Positions 52,538 to 62,268 are shown, numbered from the stretch's first letter. The stretch: DNA of 64,000 nt from CAYYMH01 sp964472785 (GCA_964472785.1 CAYYMH010000005.1:65470-129469), one strand, 5' to 3'. Numbers and translations are program-made. The notes: generated by a model not told the origin, from the sequence alone.

Positions 52538-54760
52538 TTACTTTCTCCAAAAATAAACAACTTTTGCCATCAACGTCCGATTGATGAGCGTATCGTTGTT
52601 ATTGCCAACGAATTGTTCTTGATTATAAACCAGATAAAAATCACTTCCAGGCTTAAAAATATAGCGGAATAGCAGGTTGACATTCCACTTCACCCGGTCG
52701 TCAAAGCGCAGCCGGTCACTGTTGTATTGAATGTAGCCCTTGAGGAAAGCTTCGGTTGAAAACGCATAAATCAGCCGATTAGAGAGGGTGAATGTGTTGA
52801 ACTGCGCGTGCGGGAGTTTGATTTTGTTAAGTCGATAATCCGAATTCAGGATGAATTTTTTAAATCCCTTCCAATCAACGCTGCCACTCAGCGAATATCT
52901 ATCGCCGCCATAATAATCTGCGGCAGAAAGCTCGGCTTTCATGGCCAATGGTTTGGACGGATCGGATTTGTATTCTACACTGAATTGATTTCCTTCATAA
53001 ACACCTTCATTAATGAAAATTGCGGAACGAACTTCCCAATCATCGGGTAATTTTTCATAATACCGTTCCGCTTCCAGTTGAAATTCAGCGGCGGACTGGA
53101 AATGAATGGAGTAGGAGAATCCGGTTTCCCGTTCCAATAACGCATTGTTCTGATCTGTTAAATAATCTGCGTCGATCCCGTAGGAAAATTTTCTCACAGA
53201 TTCAAATTGTTCCGGGCGCGGAGAATAGGAAAAACGTCCCGATGTATGTCGAATATCGGTGCGTCTGACAAATCCCATTTCCGGCTTGAAATTTTCCTCG
53301 ATATCCGTATATTCCAGGCTGGCGCGATAAAGGTCAGTGTCCCAGCTCAAACCAAAGTTAGCAGCATTGTTTCGTTGCTTTGAAATGTCTGATGTTTGTG
53401 TGCCGGAGACAAGGGTATTCAGCGTGAGTGTTGGGCTAAACACCAATCGGCTATCGACGCCGTAAGTTTGGTTGTTGTGTCCTTTATTATTTGTAATGTT
53501 GCCGGTCAATAATAGTCCGACAGTGGATTGGTTGAAAATATCCTGTTTTAAGCGAAGAACGCTGTAATTTGTCGAAGGAATTGTTTCTTTGCTATCATTG
53601 ATGAGTGTGGTTTGGCGGGAGATCATATTAATCAAACCGATAGTGGTGCCATTTACCTTTCCGGTAATTTTCGCTCCACCCCAGAGCGGAATTTCATGAT
53701 TGCGATGGATGCCAATCCGCCGGCTGTAAAAAAGGATCGGCGCGTTTCCATACCGGGAAGACGTGTTGAATATCTCAGCGCCTTCCAGAAAAAATTCTCG
53801 CTTTTCCGGGAAGTAGAGGGAAAAGCGCGTCAAATTGACCTGTTCCTGATCTGCTTCCACCTGAGCAAAATCTGTGTTGTAAGTCAGGTCTGCAATCAAA
53901 TTTGAAGTGAGGTTTATTTTAGCGTCAATACCACCGTCGCCGATTCGTTTTAGATTCATTTCAGTTTGATGGTCTTTTTGCATACCGCCAATCAGAAATG
54001 GTTGCAACTCTAAATTTCCGCCCATGTGCAGTCCTTTGAATGGTCCCACATCGCCGGCGTAATTCAGTTTGAAAATACCATGTCCGCCGACTTCCCTGGG
54101 AATATGGCTCCAATCCAGCTTTTCATTCTTTCGTCGAATCATTCTTCCGAAATTAACGCCAAAGTATATGTTTTCACCTTCCACAAAACGGAGCGTTTTC
54201 CAGGGAATAGCGAGTTCCGCGAACCAGCCCTGATCCGTAATTTTCGATTTACACTGCCAGATACCGTCCCATTCCGGGTTATAATTCCTGCCTTCGTCAC
54301 TCATTTTGGCGTCGCGCTTGTTCCCGTACGCGTTGAAAATGAAATAAAAAGCGCTGCGCTGGTCATGGTAAGTATCCAGCACAATCTCAAAATAATCATC
54401 ATTGTCCATGTAGGCATCGCGGCGGAGTTCGGTGCGGACGATTTTGTCTGGTTCTGAATCATAGCATTTTATGGCAAAATACAAATAACGTTCATCGTAA
54501 AGGCAGCCGATTTCGGTTCGTTCAGTTGGCGGATCGCCGTCACCGGGCTCCCGTTGCTGAAAACTGTCATCAAAATAAGCTTCATTCCAAACTGGTTCGG
54601 TCATCTCGCCGTCAATATTTATTTTTTCGGTAATCAATTTCGTATTCAATAATTTTGTCTGGCTTTCTTCTCCAAACTGCTTTTTGCTGGCTTGCGCATT
54701 TAAAATATTCATACTCAAAAATAAAAATCCGATCAAACTCACCCTAAAGAAAAACCGCAA
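52538..54760 (-). CDS. Outer-membrane DUF5916 protein with an N-terminal CBM9-like domain
   Basis: A ~740-aa protein with a signal peptide (to LNAQA), a carbohydrate-binding-module-9-type domain (about 40-230, INIDGEMTEPVWNEA, DDYFEIVLD) and a DUF5916 beta-barrel (LTYNTDFAQVEADQEQVNLTRF, FPEKREFFLEGAEIF). I start at TTG 54760 (MRFFFRVSL) because AGGAGG lies 6 nt upstream; TTG 54766 is too close. As the first gene of the efflux operon it is an unusual companion for an RND pump. It may modify or sense an outer-membrane ligand. Its function is not known. Confidence 0.85.
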   Translation of the reverse strand: MRFFFRVSLIGFLFLSMNILNAQASKKQFGEESQTKLLNTKLITEKINIDGEMTEPVWNEAYFDDSFQQREPGDGDPPTERTEIGCLYDERYLYFAIKCYDSEPDKIVRTELRRDAYMDNDDYFEIVLDTYHDQRSAFYFIFNAYGNKRDAKMSDEGRNYNPEWDGIWQCKSKITDQGWFAELAIPWKTLRFVEGENIYFGVNFGRMIRRKNEKLDWSHIPREVGGHGIFKLNYAGDVGPFKGLHMGGNLELQPFLIGGMQKDHQTEMNLKRIGDGGIDAKINLTSNLIADLTYNTDFAQVEADQEQVNLTRFSLYFPEKREFFLEGAEIFNTSSRYGNAPILFYSRRIGIHRNHEIPLWGGAKITGKVNGTTIGLINMISRQTTLINDSKETIPSTNYSVLRLKQDIFNQSTVGLLLTGNITNNKGHNNQTYGVDSRLVFSPTLTLNTLVSGTQTSDISKQRNNAANFGLSWDTDLYRASLEYTDIEENFKPEMGFVRRTDIRHTSGRFSYSPRPEQFESVRKFSYGIDADYLTDQNNALLERETGFSYSIHFQSAAEFQLEAERYYEKLPDDWEVRSAIFINEGVYEGNQFSVEYKSDPSKPLAMKAELSAADYYGGDRYSLSGSVDWKGFKKFILNSDYRLNKIKLPHAQFNTFTLSNRLIYAFSTEAFLKGYIQYNSDRLRFDDRVKWNVNLLFRYIFKPGSDFYLVYNQEQFVGNNNDTLINRTLMAKVVYFWRK

Positions 54761-54978
54761 TATCAACCTCCTGCTTCATACAATTCCTGACATGTCAAAA
54801 ATTAAAAAATTAAATATAGTGATAATATTTTTTGAAATCAACTTAAATGAATATATTTAAATTTAAACATTTAAGTGAACATTGAGTTCCCGCAGCATTA
54901 TTCCTGATTTTTGAAATCATTCATATTGGAGTGCATTGCCTTCACAGGCTGTCCAAGAACTTTGCTATCGCTGGAAAA

Positions 54979-55076
54979 ACCCTTGCGAAGGTTTGTTAGT
55001 AAGACAACCTATAGATTATTAAATGAATTACTATCAATATACGGCTTGTCCTGTTTTTAAAAACCTTCGCAAGGGT
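54979..55076. repeat. Perfect 16-bp inverted repeat with a 66-bp interior
   Basis: ACCCTTGCGAAGGTTT (54979-54994) and its exact complement AAACCTTCGCAAGGGT (55061-55076). The interior has no coding potential. It fits a small MITE or a long hairpin. Confidence 0.8.
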
Positions 55077-55293
55077 AGATCGTGGACACACTCTTCATAC
55101 GATGCACGTATTCAAAAAACTTTTCTCTGTAGATAATTCAATTAAATAATTGATTCAATGAGAATGAAGATTCCACACCGGAATTATCACACCATTTTAG
55201 TTGCAAACAGACCTGAACGTATTTTCATATTGAAACAGTGTAGCCTGAATTAAACAGTTTTAGTGCTAAAAACTTGCTGAAAAAATTTAAATG

Positions 55294-55463
55294 ATTGGGT
55301 TTTCTGTTCAGCTTTCAATTATTAACATCCCCCTAAATCCCCCTTCAAAGGGGGACTCTTAAACATCCCCCCTTTGCAGGGGGGCAAGGGGGGATGTAGC
55401 TATTTAACTTTCAATATTATAATAAGTTTGACGATTTATTTCTGAACAGATGACCTAATCATA
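55294..55463 (-). repeat. 170-bp dispersed repeat, copy 2 (inverted)
   Basis: The reverse complement matches 20703-20872 at nearly all positions with equal length. It has the same CTGTTCAG/CTGAACAG ends and C-rich/G-rich core. It lies in the divergent gap between the DUF5916 and OPT genes. Confidence 0.85.
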
Positions 55464-55668
55464 AAATTTATTTCCATTGAAGAGTAACACAATTTGTTAA
55501 CCACCGATTTTAATTAAACTTATAACCTCAATTGATCTTTTTCCGAATTTATCATAATAGCCTCATTTAATTCTTGCTTGATGTTAAAAATATTTTTATA
55601 TTGACCGAATAAAAAAACCGAACGCTTTGCTAAATAATCGAACCCAAAAAAATGAAAACGGAGGGAAT

Positions 55669-57666
55669 ATGGAGCAATCAAAAACCGGCTTACCGGAAAA
55701 TGCGTATCGTCCTTTGAAAGAAGGTGAAAAGTATGAACCCTTTGTCCCGGCTTCATTTAAAGGAGCCGAAATTACTATGCGGTCAGTCACGTGGGGACTG
55801 GTACTGGCAGCAATTTTCACGGCTTCTGCCGCTTATCTCGGCTTGAAAATCGGACAGGTGTTTGAGGCAGCCATTCCCATTGCCATCATCGCAGTCGGAC
55901 TGAGCGGCTTGTATGCCCGCAAAAACACCATTTTGGAGAACGTCATTATTCAGTCCATTGGCGCGGCTTCGGGCATGGTTGTCGCTGGCGCGATCTTTAC
56001 GATTCCAGCGCTGTATATTATTCCGGGACTAACCACCAGTTTTTTACAGATTTTTCTGGCGTCATTGTTCGGCGGATTTTTAGGCATCGTTTTTATCATT
56101 CCGCTGCGCCGGTATTTTGTAGCGGAGCAGCACGGACTTTTACCCTTCCCGGAAGCCACCGCGATTAACGAAGTTTTGGTCACCGGTGAAAAAGGAGGCG
56201 AGCAGGCAAAGACGTTAGTGTTCGCCGCGCTGGTTGCCGGTATCTATGATTTTATCATCGCAACCTTTGGTCTGTGGAGTGAAGTCGTGTCCACGCGCGT
56301 CATTCCCTGGGGAGCCAAACTTGCCGATAAATCCAAATTGATTTTGAAAGTGAACGCCGGCGCCGCAGTCATGGGACTGGGATACATCATCGGTATCCGT
56401 TATGCGTCGATCATCGTTGCCGGAAGTTTTGTGTCGTGGCTGGTCCTGATTCCCGCGTTGTGGTATTTCGGCAGTCATATCGACGTGTCCATTCTGCCCG
56501 GAGAAATTCCCATCAGCGCAATGACGGTGGAACAGATTTTCTCAAATTATGTCCGTCACATCGGTATCGGTGGTATTGCCTGCGCCGGTATCATCGGGAT
56601 TATCAAAAATATAAAAATTATCGTTTCGGCATTTTCATTAGGGTTTAAACAGATCTTCAAAAAATCACTGGTCGAAGAAAAACCGATCCGCACCGATAAG
56701 GACATTCCGATGTCGCTGGTGATTTTGGTCATCCTGCTGACCTCGATTGCTATTCTGCTGTTTGTGCGTGGCGCAGTGGTTGATACATGGTACATCGCGA
56801 TCATCGCTCTGTTTCTCACCGTGATCATCAGTTTTCTCTTTACCACGGTCGCAGCCCGGGCGATCGCCATTGTCGGAGTTAACCCGGTTTCCGGCATGAC
56901 GTTGATGACATTGATTTTGAGCAGCCTGATTTTGGTCAAAGTCGGTCTGCAGGGAGCAAGCGGTATGGTGTCGGCGTTAATTATCGGAACCGTGGTTTGT
57001 ACGGCACTTTCTTCGGCAGGCGCGTTTATCACGGACCTGAAAGTCGGCTACTGGCTCGGCTCAACGCCGTTTAATCAGGAACGGTACAAGTTTTTGGGTA
57101 TTCTGGTTGCGGCGCTCTGTGTTGGTGGTGTGATCCTGCTGCTGGAGAATGTGTACGGCTTTGTCAAAACACCGGCGCATCCCAATCCGCTGGCTGCTCC
57201 GCAGGGAAACGCTATGGCTGCCATTTTGAAAGTACTGTTCGCCACCTCCGAAGTGCCCTGGGGATTGTATCTGGCTGGTATTTTTATGGCGATCATTATG
57301 GAGATTCTCAGCATTTCACCGCTGGCTTTTGCTTTGGGCATGTATCTGCCGATTGAGCTGAATACGCCGATTCTGATTGGTGGAATTGTCGCCTATTTGG
57401 TGAGTAGAAGCAGCAAAAACGAAAATATTGCCAAAGCGCGCAAGGATAAAGGCACGCTGATCGCGTCCGGATTTATCGCCGGTGGCGCGCTGATGGGCGT
57501 GGTGAGTGCAGTCATCGCCTATTTCTTCGAAGACAAACTAAACACTGGTGTTGCCGAACTGGAATTGGGCGGTTGGCACATCGGCATGGCAGTGAGCGCG
57601 GTGTTGTTTACGTTCCTGTGCGTTTTTATGTATCAGTACGCAAAATCTGCCAAAGCGGATGATTAA
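55669..57666 (+). CDS. OPT-family oligopeptide transporter
   Basis: A ~665-aa polytopic protein with the family N-terminus YRPLKEGEKYEPFVPAS, LRAVTWGLVLAA-like VTWGLVLAAIFTASAAYLGLKIGQVFEAAIPIAIIAVG, LPFPEATAINEVL and the GGWHIGMAVSAVLF end. OPT carriers move oligopeptides or metal chelates with H+ or Na+. The start is ATG 55669, with GAGGG 5 nt before it. The earlier TTG at 55627 has no ribosome site. Confidence 0.92.
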   Translation: MEQSKTGLPENAYRPLKEGEKYEPFVPASFKGAEITMRSVTWGLVLAAIFTASAAYLGLKIGQVFEAAIPIAIIAVGLSGLYARKNTILENVIIQSIGAASGMVVAGAIFTIPALYIIPGLTTSFLQIFLASLFGGFLGIVFIIPLRRYFVAEQHGLLPFPEATAINEVLVTGEKGGEQAKTLVFAALVAGIYDFIIATFGLWSEVVSTRVIPWGAKLADKSKLILKVNAGAAVMGLGYIIGIRYASIIVAGSFVSWLVLIPALWYFGSHIDVSILPGEIPISAMTVEQIFSNYVRHIGIGGIACAGIIGIIKNIKIIVSAFSLGFKQIFKKSLVEEKPIRTDKDIPMSLVILVILLTSIAILLFVRGAVVDTWYIAIIALFLTVIISFLFTTVAARAIAIVGVNPVSGMTLMTLILSSLILVKVGLQGASGMVSALIIGTVVCTALSSAGAFITDLKVGYWLGSTPFNQERYKFLGILVAALCVGGVILLLENVYGFVKTPAHPNPLAAPQGNAMAAILKVLFATSEVPWGLYLAGIFMAIIMEILSISPLAFALGMYLPIELNTPILIGGIVAYLVSRSSKNENIAKARKDKGTLIASGFIAGGALMGVVSAVIAYFFEDKLNTGVAELELGGWHIGMAVSAVLFTFLCVFMYQYAKSAKADD

Positions 57667-57760
57667 AAATATTGGCACAGAAGTGCTAATTGGTTTTGTT
57701 GGTAGTTTGGTCTCTGCTATGAGGAGCTTGTCCGAAAAGGAAAGTAAACTGTTAAAATGT

Positions 57761-57795
57761 GGTGCTAATTCAATTTTTCATAGTGAATTAGCACC
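57761..57795. terminator. Bidirectional terminator after the OPT gene
   Basis: GGTGCTAATTCA (57761-57772) and TGAATTAGCACC (57784-57795), perfect over 12 bp with an 11-nt loop, between convergent genes. Confidence 0.82.
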
Positions 57796-58115
57796 TCAAT
57801 TTATTGAATAAAGAAACCGGGTCAGCATCGAATCTTCATTTACGCTTCTGCCGATCTTCTGCTGTTCGATAATCTCCAGGCTGTTGATCACATTCAGTTG
57901 GTCAATATAAACGGTATCCGTTCGCACGAATCGATCCGCAACCGGCAGCGTCTCCTGCATTGTAAAGGAAACGCGTTCGATACCGATGAACAACAGCAAA
58001 ATGAATGTGAGCCCGATAATTCCCTGATACACCGGAATGCGATAGTCCAGTAGATGCCACAGCGTCTGCCAGGTTTTTGAAAAAAATAGATGGTGAAATT
58101 ATAAGCGGACTGCAT
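57796..58115 (-). pseudogene. Small single-pass membrane protein gene broken (or frameshifted) at an A7/T7 run
   Basis: ATG 58115 starts MQSAYNFTIYFF, then the frame leaves coding sense. The downstream sense frame reads SKTWQTLWHLLDYRIPVYQGIIG, then LTFILLLFIGIERVSF and an acidic C-terminal tail ending FLYSIN at 57796. The two frames join at a run of seven T on the coding strand (58086-58080); one extra base would restore a ~105-residue protein with a single membrane segment. The joint could be a sequencing or assembly indel, a natural -1 slippage on TTTTTTT, or a true mutation. The family is unknown to me. Shorter starts (GTG 58032) are also possible. Confidence 0.6.
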
Positions 58116-58190
58116 CTTGTTTCTGACAATAACTGAAGTATTACGAAAAGTGCAATTTTGTACTTGCTAAATAGCTCGAATTATTTTATA

Positions 58191-58598
58191 TTATAACTCA
58201 TCATCAATTGTGTAAGTGGTGTGAATTTCAGCGGAGTCGATTTTCTGTTTGAATTTGCGCTTCATGAATTCTTTGATATAATGCCGGCTAACCGGGATCA
58301 GGGCTAAAAAACCGATGACATCAGTGATCAATCCTGGTGTGAGCAGCAACAATCCTCCGGCTAAAATGATAACACCGTCCAGCAGCGATTCAGTGGGAAT
58401 TTTTCCCATATTGAGATCGGTGCGAATCCGGGTGATTACGATGAATCCCTCATTTCGAGCCAGAGAAGCGCCGATGATGCCGGTGAGAATAACAATGGCA
58501 ATAGTTGATCCAAGTCCGATTTGCCGACCGAGCTCGATGAGCAATGACAGTTCGACAAGGGGGACAATGGTAAAAAGTAATATTAAACGTACAAGCAT
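58191..58598 (-). CDS. fxsA: FxsA-family membrane protein
   Basis: A 135-aa protein with the FxsA features: an N-terminal membrane segment, VELSLLIELGRQIGLGSTIAIVILTGIIGASLAR, then GKIPTESLLDGVIILAGGLLLLTPGLITDVIGFLALIP. The cytoplasmic tail is basic. FxsA was named for suppressing F-exclusion of phage T7 in E. coli; its normal role is uncertain. Confidence 0.9.
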   Translation of the reverse strand: MLVRLILLFTIVPLVELSLLIELGRQIGLGSTIAIVILTGIIGASLARNEGFIVITRIRTDLNMGKIPTESLLDGVIILAGGLLLLTPGLITDVIGFLALIPVSRHYIKEFMKRKFKQKIDSAEIHTTYTIDDEL

Positions 58599-58674
58599 TT
58601 TATGTCCTTTGATTGATTTTTCATAGATTTATATTACTATACTTGTTAAATTTTAATTTGTTTCTTGTGTTATA

Positions 58675-59289
58675 ATGATTCTTCTGAAATCAAAATATAT
58701 TATTCATATTATTTTCACGATAACGGTTTTTGTGATCGCCTGCAAAAATCCGTTTGCCACCCGCGATCCGGAACCGCCCAGCACGGGCCAAAGTTCGTGG
58801 CAATTTCCCACCGATCCACTGACCGTTTTGGAAAACATGAAGTCAGCGTTTCGGGAAAAAAATGTGGAAAATTATTTGAAATGTCTGGTGGACTCCAATC
58901 AATTGTTCACTTTTTTTCCGGATGCATACGAAGCGTCAAACAATCCCGGCATTTTCGAGCAATGGGGGCTCGGTCACGAGCAATCTTATATCAACAAGCT
59001 TTTCACATCGTTGCCTGACGATTCGACACGGAAATTGACTTTTGCTCCCGATTTTGAGCGGGATGACAAGCTGGATTCGGTTTTCATCAGCCTGGATTAC
59101 ACGCTGGAAATTCATCACGTTTTGCAAAATTCATATCCAACGCGCGCACAGGGCCGAGCAGATTTTTGGTTTATCCGGCGGAACGGTTATTGGGTGATCA
59201 AGCGATGGGAGGATCACGAAACGATTGTGGATACCACATCGCTGCGATTGCCGTCTTGGAGTACGGTTAAGTCAAGTTTTGTCAACTAA
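58675..59289 (+). CDS. Lipoprotein of unknown function
   Basis: A 204-aa protein with a signal peptide and lipobox (FVIACKN, Cys at about residue 23), then PFATRDPEPP and a mixed alpha/beta body with TVLENMKSAFREKNVENYLKCLVD and a C-terminal GRADFWFIRRNGYWVIKRWEDHE. The second part resembles an NTF2-like/SnoaL fold pattern (long helix, then strands ending W.I..W.D), but I cannot place it in a named family. It is followed 19 bp later by the deacetylase gene. Confidence 0.75.
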   Translation: MILLKSKYIIHIIFTITVFVIACKNPFATRDPEPPSTGQSSWQFPTDPLTVLENMKSAFREKNVENYLKCLVDSNQLFTFFPDAYEASNNPGIFEQWGLGHEQSYINKLFTSLPDDSTRKLTFAPDFERDDKLDSVFISLDYTLEIHHVLQNSYPTRAQGRADFWFIRRNGYWVIKRWEDHETIVDTTSLRLPSWSTVKSSFVN

Positions 59290-59308
59290 GTTAAATATAG
59301 AGTGAAAA

Positions 59309-60571
59309 TTGAGCAAAAAAAGAAAAAAATATAAGCCGAGATCAAAAACCGTAAAAATGCGGTCGCCAATGACTGCCCGAAAAAGACGGACGACCAAGCG
59401 GAAACCGTATTTGGAAAAGCTCTCGCAGATCATTCGCCTGATTGTTCTATTCGCGCTGTGTGCGTTTATCGTTTATCAGTTGTTTAAACCGGAAAAGAAG
59501 AAAGATGATAGCATAACACCGGAAACGGATCAGGAGCAAGTTCGTGTGGATGAACCTGAAGAGGGGGCTGAAGAATCTATTCCCCAAAAAATAGACATTT
59601 CCACGTTGCCAAAAGAAGAAGCACTGGACGTCGTCCTGCAAAATGTGTTTGACAAATTTCAGATAAAACAAAATTGGATCTCCCGAAATCAGAAAATACT
59701 AAAAATTGAATTACCATCCCAAATCCCTTCGCTTGATATCATTTATGAGATTATTCAGCAAATACAGGAAATCGGTTTAAAATATACCAATTCATTTGAA
59801 GATTTGCAAAAGAATCGGTCAACGCTGGCGATAACTTCGGATGACAAAACGCTGTTGACAATAATTATTGAGAGAAATAAGTCACTGACAGTTGAGAAAG
59901 CCAATATCGCCATTGTCATTGATGATTTTGGCTACTACGATGACGAAGTCACTGATCAGTTTTTAACAATGAATTATCCGCTAAACTTAGCGATATTGCC
60001 GGGGCAGAGATATACCGAAACGATATCCCGGAAAGCGAAAAAAAACGCCAAAACGATCATGCTTCATCTGCCGATGGAACCGCTGAATGATGAAGTTGAA
60101 CAGACTGACTTTACCATTATGACCAAGATGTCGAACGAAGAAATCGCGTTTCGCGTGAATACCGCGCTCAATCTCCTTCTAAACGCGGTCGCTGTTAATA
60201 ATCACATGGGATCGAAAGCTACAGCAGACTCGCGGGTGATGGATGTGATTTTTGTGGAATTGAAACAAAGAGATGTGATGTTCATCGACAGCAAAACTAC
60301 CAATATAAGCGTCGCTCCGTCGATTGCGAAAAAATATCAATTGCGGTTTGCACAAAATGATGCGTTTTTAGAGGTGGATAAAAATTCGAGCGAAGATCAC
60401 ATCCGAAACAAATTACGGGCGGCAGCTAACATTGCCAGGCGCCACGGGCAGGCTGTCATCATCGGACATCCATACCGGAAAACGATGAATGTGTTGAAAG
60501 AAGAACTGCCGAAACTGGAACAGCAGGGATTTAATATTGTTCCTATTACGCAGATTAAGAGTCGGTATTAG
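59309..60571 (+). CDS. Divergent polysaccharide deacetylase family protein
   Basis: A 420-aa protein: a basic cytoplasmic tail, one membrane segment (about 48-62), an acidic linker, and a C-terminal divergent polysaccharide deacetylase domain (COG2861, YibQ-like). Features are IAIVIDDFGYYDDEV with metal-binding aspartates, LAILPG, MLHLPMEPL, NNHMGSKAT and a GHPYRKT end. The start is TTG at 59309 (GAAAATTGAGC context). Such proteins face the periplasm and may act on peptidoglycan; no substrate is proven. Confidence 0.85.
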   Translation: MSKKRKKYKPRSKTVKMRSPMTARKRRTTKRKPYLEKLSQIIRLIVLFALCAFIVYQLFKPEKKKDDSITPETDQEQVRVDEPEEGAEESIPQKIDISTLPKEEALDVVLQNVFDKFQIKQNWISRNQKILKIELPSQIPSLDIIYEIIQQIQEIGLKYTNSFEDLQKNRSTLAITSDDKTLLTIIIERNKSLTVEKANIAIVIDDFGYYDDEVTDQFLTMNYPLNLAILPGQRYTETISRKAKKNAKTIMLHLPMEPLNDEVEQTDFTIMTKMSNEEIAFRVNTALNLLLNAVAVNNHMGSKATADSRVMDVIFVELKQRDVMFIDSKTTNISVAPSIAKKYQLRFAQNDAFLEVDKNSSEDHIRNKLRAAANIARRHGQAVIIGHPYRKTMNVLKEELPKLEQQGFNIVPITQIKSRY

Positions 60572-60687
60572 TTTGTTTTAAATTTTCAAAGTGATTTATT
60601 TTGTGAAGCAACTGCATAGTTACAGGAAGTGACGCAGTTACTTCACTCCAAGAAAAATATTCCAAGCTAAAGAGATGAGGAGGAGTT

Positions 60688-61401
60688 ATGACTCGATTAG
60701 GTGTGAATGTGGATCATGTCGCGACTGTTCGGGAGGCGCGGAAAGGAATCGAACCGGATCCAATTTCCGCGGCAGTGCTGTGTGAACTTGCCGGAGCGGA
60801 CGGAATTGTCTGTCATCTCCGGGAAGATCGCCGGCATATTAAAGATAGAGATTTATCACTACTAAGACAGGTTGTTAAAACCCATTTAAATTTGGAAATG
60901 GCGCCGACTGATGAAATGGTTAAAAAGGCGATTAATGTTTTGCCGGATATGGTGACTTTGGTTCCTGAACGACGGCAGGAAGTAACTACTGAAGGCGGAT
61001 TGGACATCACAGCGAATTTCGATTATTTGGAAGAAATTACATCCACGTTGCGGGCAAATAATGTGGTTGTCAGTTTTTTTATCGATCCGGATATTTATCA
61101 GGTGAAAGCTGCGGCAAAGCTGGGTGCGGATTATGTCGAGCTTCACACCGGCTCTTATGCGAATGCGGGTGATTTAAATCAGGTGGTGGAGGAATTAGAG
61201 AAAATCAAATCTATGGCCGCCGCAGCCGCTAAACTCGGATTGGGTGTGAGCGCCGGACACGGGCTGAATTACCAGAATGTGGTGGATGTCGCCAATATCA
61301 AACAGGTCGAGGAATTGAATATCGGACATTCGATTATTTCCCGTGCAATAATGATTGGCATGGAACGGGCAGTTCAGGAAATGAAAGCATTAATACGATA
61401 G
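60688..61401 (+). CDS. pdxJ: Pyridoxine 5'-phosphate synthase PdxJ
   Basis: PdxJ condenses 3-amino-2-oxopropyl phosphate and 1-deoxyxylulose 5-phosphate to pyridoxine 5'-phosphate, the last ring-closing step of DXP-dependent vitamin B6 synthesis. The 237-aa protein has RLGVNVDHVATVREARKG at the start (as GVNVDHVA..R..R), VCHLREDRRHI, the TLVPE..QEVTTEGG segment and GLGVSAGHGLNYQN. AGGAGG lies 5 nt before the ATG. Confidence 0.95.
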   Translation: MTRLGVNVDHVATVREARKGIEPDPISAAVLCELAGADGIVCHLREDRRHIKDRDLSLLRQVVKTHLNLEMAPTDEMVKKAINVLPDMVTLVPERRQEVTTEGGLDITANFDYLEEITSTLRANNVVVSFFIDPDIYQVKAAAKLGADYVELHTGSYANAGDLNQVVEELEKIKSMAAAAAKLGLGVSAGHGLNYQNVVDVANIKQVEELNIGHSIISRAIMIGMERAVQEMKALIR

Positions 61402-61443
61402 ATGGATGTTTTTAGAGAAGCGGAAACTACAGGAGAAAACAAC

Positions 61444-62268
61444 ATGGGGAAGACAACGTTAGCGGTTGACGGACATGTGCATTTGTACGCGAATTTTGAT
61501 TTGACAGAAGCGGTGACCAGTGGACGTGAAAATTTACTCACAGCAGCAGCAAAGAAAATTGATAACAGAGAAAAAATAATTACAGTCTGGTTGATGGTTG
61601 AGCGTTCAGATACCAGTTTTTTTGATAAGATCAAATCATCACCGGAGAAATACAATCAAGACGATATTCGTTTTGTAAAAGGAGCTGATGATTTAACTAT
61701 TCAGGTTGAAAAAGACGGTCAGCCGATCTTGTATATTTTTGCGGGACGCCAATTGGTGACGAAAGAGAATTTAGAAGTATTATCGTTGATTTCAGATTTG
61801 AATGTTGCAGACAAGACTGAACCCATCGGGGAAGTCATTAAGATGATTCAGCAGGATGGCGGTATCCCCACGTTAAATTGGGCGCCGGGGAAATGGTTTT
61901 TTCAGCGCGGGGAAGTTATAAAAACGCAGATTGAGCGGAATTTGCCCGATGCGTTTTTTATCGGAGAAACGACGCTGCGGCATACATTATGGCGTAAACC
62001 AGTATTAATAAAAAAGGCGGAGCAAAAGGGTTTCCGCGTGATCGCCGGATCGGATCCGCTGCCATTCAAAGGAGAAGAGAAAGCGATCGGTAGTTTTGGT
62101 TTCGTAATTGAAGGTAATTTCGATGAAAAGAAACCAGCAGAATCCATTCGGAAAATATTAAAGGAAAATCCGGACTCCATCCAATTAATTGGCAAGCGAA
62201 ATAATATTTTTAATTTTACCCGAAGACAGATGAAGATTATGATTGAAAAAAGACAGAGGAAATCATAG
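61444..62268 (+). CDS. PHP-like putative metal-dependent hydrolase
   Basis: A ~274-aa protein starting near MGKTTLAVDGHVHLY, where DGHVHL is the start of a PHP/amidohydrolase-type metal site. Later segments GGIPTLNWAPGKWFFQRG, IGETTLRH and VIAGSDPLPF hold further potential ligands. I choose ATG 61444 because AGGAGA (61431-61436) lies 7 nt upstream; the frame extends to 61402. It directly follows pdxJ and may belong to the same operon. Function unknown. Confidence 0.7.
   Translation: MGKTTLAVDGHVHLYANFDLTEAVTSGRENLLTAAAKKIDNREKIITVWLMVERSDTSFFDKIKSSPEKYNQDDIRFVKGADDLTIQVEKDGQPILYIFAGRQLVTKENLEVLSLISDLNVADKTEPIGEVIKMIQQDGGIPTLNWAPGKWFFQRGEVIKTQIERNLPDAFFIGETTLRHTLWRKPVLIKKAEQKGFRVIAGSDPLPFKGEEKAIGSFGFVIEGNFDEKKPAESIRKILKENPDSIQLIGKRNNIFNFTRRQMKIMIEKRQRKS

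Larger units (their letters stand above)
54761..55668. other. ~900-bp divergent intergenic region with two repeat elements
   Basis: Contains the 16-bp inverted repeat at 54979-55076 and the second copy of the 170-bp element (55294-55463). No gene is supported. A GTAACAC at about 55487 is a lone half-site without a partner. Bases 55500-55668 are AT-rich promoter-like DNA for the OPT gene. Confidence 0.7.

Noticed and set aside
55486..55492. GTAACAC as a NikR half-site before the OPT gene
   Set aside because: No partner half-site exists at 13-14 bp, so it is probably chance.
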